Part shown: piece by piece, positions 1-5,262 of the stretch | Position numbering within the stretch: the first letter of the stretch is position 1 | How the letters are laid out: the number at the start of each line of letters is the position of its first letter | From: an uncultured Rhizobiaceae group bacterium | Lineage (GTDB): Bacteria > Pseudomonadota > Alphaproteobacteria > Rhizobiales > Rhizobiaceae | Direction of reading: 5' to 3' | Assembly (NCBI GenBank): GCA_905479965.1 | Contig: CAJQOR010000374.1 | Coordinates: 1-6,064 of the forward strand | DNA length: 6,064 nucleotides | Translations under genes and position numbers: made by a program | The notes under the pieces: generated by a model | Databases searched by the model: none | Told to the model about the DNA's origin: nothing | Seen by the model: the letters and a program-made list of their open reading frames with translations, nothing else

Positions 1-51
1 ACACGCGCTTCTGAGGATTGGTTTTGGAAGTGGGTGCTGATGACTACCCCC

Positions 52-705
52 TTAATCACCCTTCTTGCGGGCATCGCGGCCAAAGCGTGGTGGTTCAATC
101 TTACGCTTCTTTTCCTCACTGATTTGCTTGGGGGGCTCAGGCGCTTTAGCCTCATCTTTACGATCAGCCCACGGCCCTTCTGATGCTTTTTCTTCACGCG
201 GTGCGTCATAATCGTCTGAACCTTTAACAGACGCGCGGCTATCGCTGCGGCCGGCATCACTTTGAGGAGTTGTACGCTCTTTGTTGCCGCGGAACATTCC
301 GCCATCATTACGCGCTCGGGTTTGCGCATCAATATCGTTGTCATATGTTTGCGCGCCAGCATAACCTTCCAATGGATCATCACCATATTGGTTTGGTCCA
401 ACTGTGCCACGTTTTGTCAGCCAGAACAGCGCTAGAATTAGACCTAGCAATGGGATGATAAATGCAAGCATCCACCATCCTGTACGGTTCGTATCGTGCA
501 AACGTCGCACGCCAACTGAAACAGCTGGAACTAACAATGCAAGTGTGATCAAAACGGAAATCAACCCATCGCCAAACAACGTCGTTCCAGCAATATTTAC
601 GATTACGTTGAGTAGAAAAAACCACCAGTATTCTGAACGTTGCGCACGACCATTAATATCTGCGTATTTTTTAAAACAGGTGGAAATTGCTTGTCCGAAA
701 TCCAT
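52..705 (-). CDS. DUF805 family inner-membrane protein with long charged C-terminal tail
   Basis: This 217-residue protein belongs to the DUF805 (YhaH-like) family of small inner-membrane proteins, whose biochemical role is unknown. The family hallmarks are visible: GRAQRSEYWWF at residues 19-29, RRLHDTNRTGWW at 67-78 and GPNQYGDDP at 103-111. Three hydrophobic segments lie at about 26-44, 48-66 and 77-96. Residues 112-217 form a low-complexity tail rich in Lys, Arg, Glu, Asp and Pro that is probably disordered and cytoplasmic; typical members end soon after the GPNxYG motif at about 110-130 residues, so this tail is an addition. I chose the ATG at 705 because GAGGGG (713-718) sits 7 nt upstream; a TTG at 729 would add 8 residues but would place that site inside the gene. 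The gene is transcribed away from the small membrane-protein genes. Family assignment is firm; function is not. Confidence 0.9.
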   Translation of the reverse strand: MDFGQAISTCFKKYADINGRAQRSEYWWFFLLNVIVNIAGTTLFGDGLISVLITLALLVPAVSVGVRRLHDTNRTGWWMLAFIIPLLGLILALFWLTKRGTVGPNQYGDDPLEGYAGAQTYDNDIDAQTRARNDGGMFRGNKERTTPQSDAGRSDSRASVKGSDDYDAPREEKASEGPWADRKDEAKAPEPPKQISEEKKRKIEPPRFGRDARKKGD

Positions 706-712
706 TCTTGCA

Positions 713-718
713 CCCCTC
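713..718 (-). promoter_or_regulatory. Ribosome binding site that fixes the DUF805 start
   Basis: On the minus strand this reads GAGGGG, followed by a 7-nt spacer and ATG at 705. It is the best Shine-Dalgarno match near this gene and supports the start at 705 over the upstream in-frame TTG at 729. Confidence 0.65.
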
Positions 719-795
719 GTATTTTTCAAACTTAATCAGTATTCAAAGCTCGTGCGTTATTAAACTGATTCAATGCTAATTGCGCGACTTTGCGT

Positions 796-824
796 AAAAT
801 ATAGCACTAATTTAGGTATCACAA
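796..824 (-). promoter_or_regulatory. Candidate sigma-70 promoter for the DUF805 gene
   Basis: Read on the minus strand, TTGTGA (819-824) is separated by 17 nt from TATTTT (796-801). Spacing is ideal and each hexamer matches the consensus at four of six positions. It would give a leader of roughly 80 nt before the ATG at 705. That leader holds a 7-bp inverted repeat (AATCAGT at 734-740, ACTGATT at 764-770) which may form a weak hairpin. This is a pattern match only. Confidence 0.35.
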
Positions 825-972
825 AGCGGTTTGACAAGTGATGGGATGAGTTGCATTCCGCACGCAATCATTTAGATACATATCATGATTTAAATGCAGT
901 CAACCTCAGTTGTTTTGATATTTAGCCGCAAAAATTCTACTCATGGGTGGAACACTATTTGAAAGTTTACGG

Positions 973-1146
973 ATGAGCCAACCTAAAAAGAAACAAAAGT
1001 TTATCCGCAAAGAATGGGCCCGCTTTAGAGCATATATCGATAGTTTACCGCAAAATTGGTTTCTAGTTGCTGGCTATATTTTGGTTGCTATTGGGTTTTG
1101 CGCCGCGGTTTACGAATTTGTCTGGCTCGGGATGTTTGGTGGATGA
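973..1146 (+). CDS. Small single-pass membrane protein, unknown function
   Basis: I do not recognise this 57-residue protein. The first 25 residues are strongly basic (PKKKQKFIRKEWARFRAY), followed by one hydrophobic helix at about 29-51 and a short Gly-rich end. The positive-inside rule predicts a cytoplasmic N-terminus. The start is uncertain: ATG at 973 has GAAAG (961-965) 7 nt upstream, whereas an in-frame ATG at 943 would add ten residues but has no visible ribosome binding site. The stop codon lies 12 nt before the GTG of the next gene, and the next gene's ribosome binding site overlaps this stop, so the two are probably co-transcribed and translationally coupled. It could be a small subunit or accessory factor of a membrane complex, but nothing in the sequence says which. 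Confidence 0.6.
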   Translation: MSQPKKKQKFIRKEWARFRAYIDSLPQNWFLVAGYILVAIGFCAAVYEFVWLGMFGG

Positions 1147-1158
1147 TGGAGCATATCT

Positions 1159-1488
1159 GTGGCAGATCGTAAAAAACAACTCAAAGACAGCGCGGTTAAA
1201 CTCGAAAAATCAATCGAAGAAGCTGACCGTGTTGACGATTACTACGCACGCAGCCGCGCACGCAAATTCAACGAATATAAAGGCGCAAGCATAACACGGC
1301 GCTCAATGAAAGAATTCTCATCTACCATCCATAAAAATGAAAATTTAACCGGGCTGAATAAAATGCTCGAACCAGGAAACACTGACAAACCTATTCCAAC
1401 TAAGTACTGGCTTATTATTTTATTTATTATTGCGGCCGTATTCTTCGTTATAAGCCTGTCATTAAGTGCGTCTATCGCACCGGTTTAA
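1159..1488 (+). CDS. Tail-anchored small membrane protein, unknown function
   Basis: This 109-residue protein is not recognised. Residues 1-60 are highly charged and probably helical, with many Lys, Arg, Glu and Asp and no signal peptide; residues 70-82 are a Pro/Gly-containing linker; residues 83-106 form a single strongly hydrophobic helix, and only three residues follow it. That is the layout of a C-terminally anchored protein with a cytoplasmic N-terminal domain. The start is GTG at 1159, supported by TGGAG (1147-1151) 7 nt upstream. The 12-nt gap to the preceding small membrane-protein gene suggests one operon, and the two products may act together at the membrane. The DUF2161 gene follows 72 nt downstream on the same strand without an obvious terminator between. 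Confidence 0.7.
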   Translation: MADRKKQLKDSAVKLEKSIEEADRVDDYYARSRARKFNEYKGASITRRSMKEFSSTIHKNENLTGLNKMLEPGNTDKPIPTKYWLIILFIIAAVFFVISLSLSASIAPV

Positions 1489-1560
1489 AAAAAGTAATCA
1501 TGGCCGGTTTGACTCTATTTATGAAGCTTACTGGGCGAGATTTTTAGAAAGCTATATTGT

Positions 1561-2328
1561 TTGGCCAAAAAATCATCAAAAAAGTCACCAAAACCGTCAG
1601 CGGCAAAACCTAAAGAAACCGATCTTTATGCGCCGATCAAAGCCCTACTTGAAGGGCAAGGCTATGAGGTCAAGGGTGAGATCGGTAAAGCTGACGTGGT
1701 TGGCGTGCGTGTGAGCGATGATGGTCAAACCGAAGATCCCGTTATTGTTGAATTAAAAACTGCGTTTTCGCTGTCACTTTTTCACCAAGGTATTGATCGA
1801 CAGGCGCTTTCTGATCAAGTTTATGTGGCTGTGCCGCGTGCGACAGGGCGTGCGTTTTTTAAATCACTCCAGAACAACAAAAATCTCTGCCGCCGCTTGG
1901 GCCTTGGGCTGATCACTGTGCGGATGAAGGACGGCTTTGTCGAGGTTCATCTTGATCCCGCACCTTACAAACCAAAACAATCAAACGTAAAAAAAGCACG
2001 GCTTTTGCGCGAGTTTGCACGCCGCGTGGGTGATCCTTCGCAAGGTGGCGCATCGCGACAATCTCACATCATCACAGCTTACCGACAAGATGCTTTGCGC
2101 TGCCTTAAATATTTATCCGTAAACGGGCCCACCAAAGCCAGCATCATTGCTAAGTCCTTAGGGGTAGAAAAAGCACGGAACATCATGGCAGATGATCATT
2201 ATGGTTGGTTTGAACGTGCCCTTACCGAAGCAAAAGGCATTTATCAGATCACGCCGAAAGGTGAAACAGCCTGTGATGAATTTAAATCTGCCTTAGACGA
2301 AATTTCAATTACGATATCAATGAATTAA
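1561..2328 (+). CDS. DUF2161 family protein, putative PD-(D/E)xK nuclease fold
   Basis: This 255-residue protein matches the DUF2161 family of alphaproteobacterial proteins, predicted to have a PD-(D/E)xK phosphodiesterase fold; the substrate is unknown. After a Lys/Ser/Pro-rich leader (1-18) comes ETDLYAPIKALLEGQGYEVKG (19-39), then a core with Asp45 (KADVV), the ELK signature at 64-66 (Glu64, Lys66) and the following helix with Gln76, Asp79, Arg80 and Gln81. Asp45, Glu64 and Lys66 are the expected metal-binding and catalytic residues, so the site looks intact. Residues about 165-245 resemble a winged-helix DNA-binding domain. The start is TTG at 1561: the frame upstream is blocked by stops at 1522 and earlier, and no in-frame ATG precedes the conserved region. 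The ribosome binding site is weak (AGAAAG at 1550 or just before), suggesting low expression. A role in DNA repair or DNA processing is inference. Confidence 0.88.
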   Translation: MAKKSSKKSPKPSAAKPKETDLYAPIKALLEGQGYEVKGEIGKADVVGVRVSDDGQTEDPVIVELKTAFSLSLFHQGIDRQALSDQVYVAVPRATGRAFFKSLQNNKNLCRRLGLGLITVRMKDGFVEVHLDPAPYKPKQSNVKKARLLREFARRVGDPSQGGASRQSHIITAYRQDALRCLKYLSVNGPTKASIIAKSLGVEKARNIMADDHYGWFERALTEAKGIYQITPKGETACDEFKSALDEISITISMN

Positions 2329-2343
2329 TTTATGTATTTGAAG

Positions 2344-2374
2344 ATTTGATTCATAAGTTTGATAATTTGATTCA
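2344..2374. repeat. Direct repeat ATTTGATTCA with paired GANTC sites
   Basis: ATTTGATTCA occurs exactly at 2344-2353 and 2365-2374, 21 bp apart or two helical turns, with a further TTTGAT at 2358-2363 between them. Each copy contains a GATTC site (2348-2352 and 2369-2373), the target of the CcrM methyltransferase in alphaproteobacteria. The repeat lies 68-98 bp upstream of the GNAT start, where an operator or a methylation-sensitive promoter element could be. The DNA is AT-rich, so chance is a real alternative. Confidence 0.4.
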
Positions 2375-2441
2375 AGTAAAATTTCATCACTCTTTCACAA
2401 TGGTAATCAACCTGACTTTCAATATGCACGAAGCAAATTCT

Positions 2442-2870
2442 ATGACACAAAAAATCCGCCCAATTACCGCGCAACAGACCTACGCCATTCGCAAAACTAT
2501 TTTGTGGCCTAAGGGTCCCGAACATATGATTATCATTGATGAAGATGGGTTGCCCTCAACTCAGCATTTAGGTCTTTATGATGATGACTTTCATTTTGGC
2601 GTCATATCGCTTTTCACCACTGATGACGGGCGCATGCAGTTTCGTAAATTTGCGCTTTTAGAGAATTATCAGAATAAGGGTGCTGGTTCTATCTTGTTAA
2701 ATCATGTGATTGATTTGGCAAAAGCACAAAATATATCTCAGTTATGGTGCAATGCACGTGTTGATGCAGCTCCATTTTATCAACGTTTTGGATTTTCTTT
2801 TGAAACTGATAGCTTCTTTAAATCCGATATCGAATACAAAATTGCGTATCAAAATTTCTCCAAAACTTAA
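2442..2870 (+). CDS. GNAT family N-acetyltransferase
   Basis: This 142-residue protein is a compact GCN5-related acetyltransferase that would transfer an acetyl group from acetyl-CoA to an amine; the acceptor is unknown. Strand beta1 begins at IRPI (5-8). Motif A covers FRKFALLENYQNKGAG (67-82), with the acetyl-CoA pyrophosphate loop QNKGAG at 77-82, followed by a helix to about 95. Motif B includes LWCNARVDAAPFYQRFGF (101-118), with the usual FYxRFGF end and Tyr113 as a possible general acid. Length fits a single GNAT domain. I chose ATG at 2442 because homologues of this subtype begin just before the IRPIT strand; in-frame starts further upstream (ATG 2424, ATG 2400, TTG 2346) lack ribosome binding sites, though the one at 2442 is itself weak (GAAG at 2430-2433). 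It stands alone, with spacers on both sides. Confidence 0.85.
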   Translation: MTQKIRPITAQQTYAIRKTILWPKGPEHMIIIDEDGLPSTQHLGLYDDDFHFGVISLFTTDDGRMQFRKFALLENYQNKGAGSILLNHVIDLAKAQNISQLWCNARVDAAPFYQRFGFSFETDSFFKSDIEYKIAYQNFSKT

Positions 2871-2890
2871 CTTCAAGAAGTTTTATTATT
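2862..2890 (+). terminator. Weak hairpin at the end of the GNAT gene
   Basis: AAAACTT (2862-2868) can pair with AAGTTTT (2878-2884), with a 9-nt loop, and is followed by ATTATT. A competing stem pairs AACTTC (2869-2874) with GAAGTT (2877-2882). The stem overlaps the stop codon and is AT-rich, so termination would be inefficient at best. Confidence 0.3.
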
Positions 2891-2904
2891 CCCGCATAGG
2901 TTTC

Positions 2905-2933
2905 TTGTGATTTTAAATTGTTCACTTTATGTT
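2905..2933 (+). promoter_or_regulatory. Candidate promoter for the small-protein pair
   Basis: TTGTGA (2905-2910) lies 17 nt upstream of TATGTT (2928-2933), a plausible sigma-70 pair placed 36 nt before the ATG at 2969. Both hexamers are imperfect. It fits with the GNAT gene ending just upstream at a weak hairpin. Confidence 0.35.
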
Positions 2934-2968
2934 CTTTAGGAAATTAAGCCTATTTTAAAGGATGTGTA

Positions 2969-3283
2969 ATGACATTGAGACTTTTGCCAAGCCAAGCCCC
3001 CTACTCGCCAATTCCCGATCAAAATAGTGACGTCAATTCCGCGCTTGATATTGCCGTGGGTGATTGGGCGGATGGCAATGCGATCGACATTGATCAATAT
3101 CGTCACCAGATGAATATCTGGCTTGATGAGGTATTAAGCGGGCTTGTTTTGCATAAAAATATCGCGCCTGAAGATATTCAGATCGACCAAGCGGAAATTG
3201 GCGGCTATCGCTTACCTTTGGTGCGTGTATTTGGGCGCCCGCAGGCAATGTTTTGGCCATATTTAGAGAAACAAACAGTATAA
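2969..3283 (+). CDS. Conserved-looking small soluble protein, unknown function
   Basis: I do not recognise this 104-residue protein. It has no signal peptide or membrane segment and is acidic overall. A Pro-rich start (1-16) is followed by a helical region at about 40-62 (IDQYRHQMNIWLDEVL) and by a strand-rich end containing GGYRLPLVRVFGRPQAMFWP at 78-97. The start at ATG 2969 is well supported by AAAGGA (2957-2962) with a 6-nt spacer. The next gene starts 35 nt after its stop on the same strand, with no terminator between, so the two may be co-transcribed. Good ribosome binding site, length and codon pattern argue for a real gene; no function can be assigned. Confidence 0.72.
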   Translation: MTLRLLPSQAPYSPIPDQNSDVNSALDIAVGDWADGNAIDIDQYRHQMNIWLDEVLSGLVLHKNIAPEDIQIDQAEIGGYRLPLVRVFGRPQAMFWPYLEKQTV

Positions 3284-3318
3284 ATTAAACTATTTCATCT
3301 TTTTGGTAGGGGAACATT

Positions 3319-3573
3319 ATGATGCAAAAAGGTCGGCGTACAAAACGCGGGGTTATTTCCAATAAAAATACAGTAATTGATATGCTAGGCACGGGTCGAC
3401 TTGCAGCAATTCAGGTGTGCAAGCAAACTGTCGTTACGGGACCGGACTATGATGCGGCGCGCAAGGTGGTGGAAGGCATAGATATTTTGATTGGGAACCT
3501 GACAGGTGATTATGAAATGTTCCACTCAAAACCATCCTCAACGCCTGGTCGCCGATCTTGCGGCAAGACGTGA
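3319..3573 (+). CDS. Small basic protein, unknown function
   Basis: This 84-residue protein is not recognised. It begins with a basic stretch (KGRRTKRG), continues with an apparently folded core at about 17-68 that alternates short hydrophobic and charged segments (DMLGTGRLAAIQVCKQTVV, then DYDAARKVVEGIDILIGNL), and ends in a Pro/Ser/Arg-rich tail. There are Cys residues at 34 and near the end, but no clear metal-binding pair. AGGGGA (3308-3313) is a strong ribosome binding site and serves either ATG 3319 (5-nt spacer) or the adjacent ATG 3322 (8-nt spacer). It lies 35 nt downstream of another small unknown gene and 58 nt upstream of the glutathione transferase gene. It is probably real; its role is unknown. 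Confidence 0.68.
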   Translation: MMQKGRRTKRGVISNKNTVIDMLGTGRLAAIQVCKQTVVTGPDYDAARKVVEGIDILIGNLTGDYEMFHSKPSSTPGRRSCGKT

Positions 3574-3631
3574 TACATGACACAAAACATCATATAAACA
3601 ATGCTAGATGAACTGGGAACATTCAGCAAAA

Positions 3632-4270
3632 ATGATCGATTTATACACCTGGACCACGCCAAATGGTCGAAAAATATCCATCGCGCTCGAGGAGATGGAA
3701 CTGGGTTATAAAACCCATCTAATTGACATCAATAAGGGTGACCAGCATGGGGAGGACTTTGTCAAAATAAGTCCAAATCACAAGCTGCCTGTGCTTATTG
3801 ATGATGACAATGTGATTTTTGAATCTGGTGCGATACTGCTTTATCTTGCGGATAAGACGGGGCAATTCATACCTGAAAAAAATACACCGCAATATTGGGA
3901 AACTGTGTCTTGGCTGATGTGGCAGAAGGCAGCTTTTGGACCAATTTTAGGTCAAACGCACCACTTTTTGACCTATCATCCCGGCAAAGCCCCTTTTGCA
4001 GCAGAGCATTTTTCCAAAACCACAGCAAAACTATATGAGGTGCTTGATCTAAGACTGTCAGATCACGAATTTATTATGGATGAGATCACGATTGCTGATT
4101 TTGCTATTTGGCCTTGGGTTGCACGATTTGACCGGCAGAAGGTTGACGTTGGTGCCTACCCGCATGTCACGCGCTGGTATGAAGCGCTCGCAAAACGCGA
4201 TGGTTTTATCAAAGGGTATGCAAAACCACTTGATGTGGAAGCTATACCGCAAATCGCACAGTCGAGCTAA
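3632..4270 (+). CDS. yfcG: Nu-class glutathione transferase, YfcG-like disulfide-bond oxidoreductase
   Basis: This 212-residue cytoplasmic enzyme closely resembles E. coli YfcG (about 215 residues), a glutathione-dependent disulfide-bond reductase with little classical transferase activity. The thioredoxin-like domain (1-75) has the class motif TTPNGRK, placing Thr9 and Asn11 at the positions used by YfcG to bind the glutathione sulfur. Pro53 (KLPV) is the cis-proline and Glu64-Ser65 (FESGAILLYLA) bind the glutathione glutamate. The helical domain carries GPILGQTHHF (103-112), highly characteristic of this class, and the N-capping box TIAD (153-156). The protein contains no cysteine, so catalysis must rest on bound glutathione. 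I chose ATG 3632 because YfcG-type proteins begin MIDLY; ATG 3608 would add eight residues without homology. The ribosome binding site is weak. The stop codon overlaps the end of the convergent LysR gene by 4 nt. Confidence 0.9.
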   Translation: MIDLYTWTTPNGRKISIALEEMELGYKTHLIDINKGDQHGEDFVKISPNHKLPVLIDDDNVIFESGAILLYLADKTGQFIPEKNTPQYWETVSWLMWQKAAFGPILGQTHHFLTYHPGKAPFAAEHFSKTTAKLYEVLDLRLSDHEFIMDEITIADFAIWPWVARFDRQKVDVGAYPHVTRWYEALAKRDGFIKGYAKPLDVEAIPQIAQSS

Positions 4271-5169
4271 GTAAGTTCAGCTCGCAGCCAGTTTGCTAAT
4301 TTACGCACATCGGTACTTAATTCACCCGTTTTGGGTTTATAAATCGACAAACCATCAGCAAATGATAATTCCTGACTAAACGGACGTATTAAAGTACCAT
4401 TATTAAGATGGTTTTCGACCGTACGTGACCAGCCTAGACCTATCCCCAGACCGGCAACCGTCGCTTCAATCATCAAGGGGTAGCTATCATATAAAACACC
4501 CTTGCGTCCGACCTTATGGCGCGTACCAACACGTTTGAGCCAAGTATCCCAATCAATCCAGTCTTGTGGATAAACTTGATGATGCAAAAGCTGATAGTTT
4601 GCCAAGCAATCTATATCAGCAGCGGGCCCAATCTTGTCTAAATAATCAGGACTACAAACCGGAAACACCGCATCACTCGCTGTAAAAACCAAATGCGCAG
4701 CGCCTATATCTCGTCCCGTTGTTTGCAACGCTAAGTCATAACGTTCTTCCGCATTGGCTAGCGGATTTTGCGAAACAGTCACGCGCACAGAGATATCTGG
4801 GTGTTCTAGATAAAATCGTGACAACCGCGGCATCAACCAATATAACCCCTCGCAAAGTTGCGAACGCAACACCAGCTCATTGGACGCATTGGATTGACGA
4901 AGATGGTCTGCTTTTTGCGCAATTTCACCCAGCGCCTGACGAACTAAAACACCAAATTCACGCCCTGCATCGGTTAAGTAAACCGCGCGATTTCGCCGAT
5001 CAAACAACGTCACGCCAAGATCATCTTCAAGCGCCTTTATCTGTTTGCTGATGGCCGCTTGCGTGCGCCCCAATTCGTTGGCAGCTTTGGTAATGCTTGC
5101 ATGTCGAGCTGTTGCCTCAAACGGCAATAGACTTGAAAGTGGTGGTAGATTTCGACGTAAATTTCGCAT
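4267..5169 (-). CDS. LysR-family transcriptional regulator, GcvA-like
   Basis: This 300-residue protein is a full-length LysR-type regulator. The N-terminal winged helix (about 9-68) starts with LPPLSSLLPFEATARHASIT, typical of the GcvA/AmpR branch, followed by the helix-turn-helix AANELGRTQAAISKQIKALE (29-48) and LGVTLFDRR (51-59). The effector-binding domain occupies about 90-298 and has the usual GLGIGLGWSRTV segment near the end. The effector cannot be told from sequence. The start is ATG 5169, which places the HTH at the normal distance, although no clear ribosome binding site precedes it. It is divergent from the EamA transporter across 93 bp, the classical arrangement for a LysR regulator and its target, so control of that transporter and of its own gene is the leading inference. 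It is convergent with the glutathione transferase gene. Confidence 0.93.
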   Translation of the reverse strand: MRNLRRNLPPLSSLLPFEATARHASITKAANELGRTQAAISKQIKALEDDLGVTLFDRRNRAVYLTDAGREFGVLVRQALGEIAQKADHLRQSNASNELVLRSQLCEGLYWLMPRLSRFYLEHPDISVRVTVSQNPLANAEERYDLALQTTGRDIGAAHLVFTASDAVFPVCSPDYLDKIGPAADIDCLANYQLLHHQVYPQDWIDWDTWLKRVGTRHKVGRKGVLYDSYPLMIEATVAGLGIGLGWSRTVENHLNNGTLIRPFSQELSFADGLSIYKPKTGELSTDVRKLANWLRAELT

Positions 5170-5262
5170 AACTATTAGTAATGTTAAAATGATAAATAGT
5201 CAATTTACTACAGTTATTTATGATGATTTATATATCCATAAATTAATTAAATAATGGACATC
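5170..5262. promoter_or_regulatory. Divergent LysR-transporter control region with inverted repeats
   Basis: This very AT-rich 93-bp spacer should hold both promoters and the LysR operator. Inverted repeats seen are ACTATT (5171-5176) with AATAGT (5195-5200), TAGTAA (5176-5181) with TTACTA (5205-5210), and ATAAATA (5192-5198) with TATTTAT (5215-5221). They overlap and are short, so which one is the operator cannot be decided. Neither flanking start has a strong ribosome binding site. Confidence 0.45.

Larger units (their letters stand above)
706..972. other. Divergent intergenic spacer
   Basis: This spacer separates the minus-strand DUF805 gene from the plus-strand small membrane-protein genes, so promoters for both directions should lie here. 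A perfect TTGACA occurs on the plus strand at 831-836, but no good -10 hexamer follows at 16-18 nt. An 8-bp palindrome ATCATGAT lies at 882-889 and one GANTC site (GATTC) at 767-771. No coding potential, tRNA or intrinsic terminator was seen. Confidence 0.5.

Noticed and set aside
404..763. Plus-strand 119-codon reading frame opposite the DUF805 gene
   Set aside because: It is antisense to the conserved DUF805 core, lacks a ribosome binding site and has no protein-like domain.
831..859. Perfect TTGACA on the plus strand as a promoter for the small membrane-protein pair
   Set aside because: No acceptable -10 hexamer follows at 16-18 nt; the best choices (GCATTC, CATTCC) match poorly.
1466..1714. 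Plus-strand 82-codon frame overlapping the start of the DUF2161 gene
   Set aside because: It is a frame-shifted shadow; the conserved ETDLY region and ELK motif of DUF2161 lie in the other frame.
3515..3592. Possible frameshift at the end of the small basic protein, since the +1 frame reads LVADLAARRD
   Set aside because: The in-frame tail is also plausible, no homologue is available for comparison, and nothing in the DNA (no long homopolymer) marks a shift site.
4719..5051. Plus-strand 110-codon frame opposite the LysR gene
   Set aside because: Antisense to the well-conserved LysR domain, with no start signal of its own.
5234..5253. AT-rich TTAATTAA stretch as a CtrA binding site
   Set aside because: The TTAA half-sites do not have the 7-nt spacing required for the CtrA consensus.
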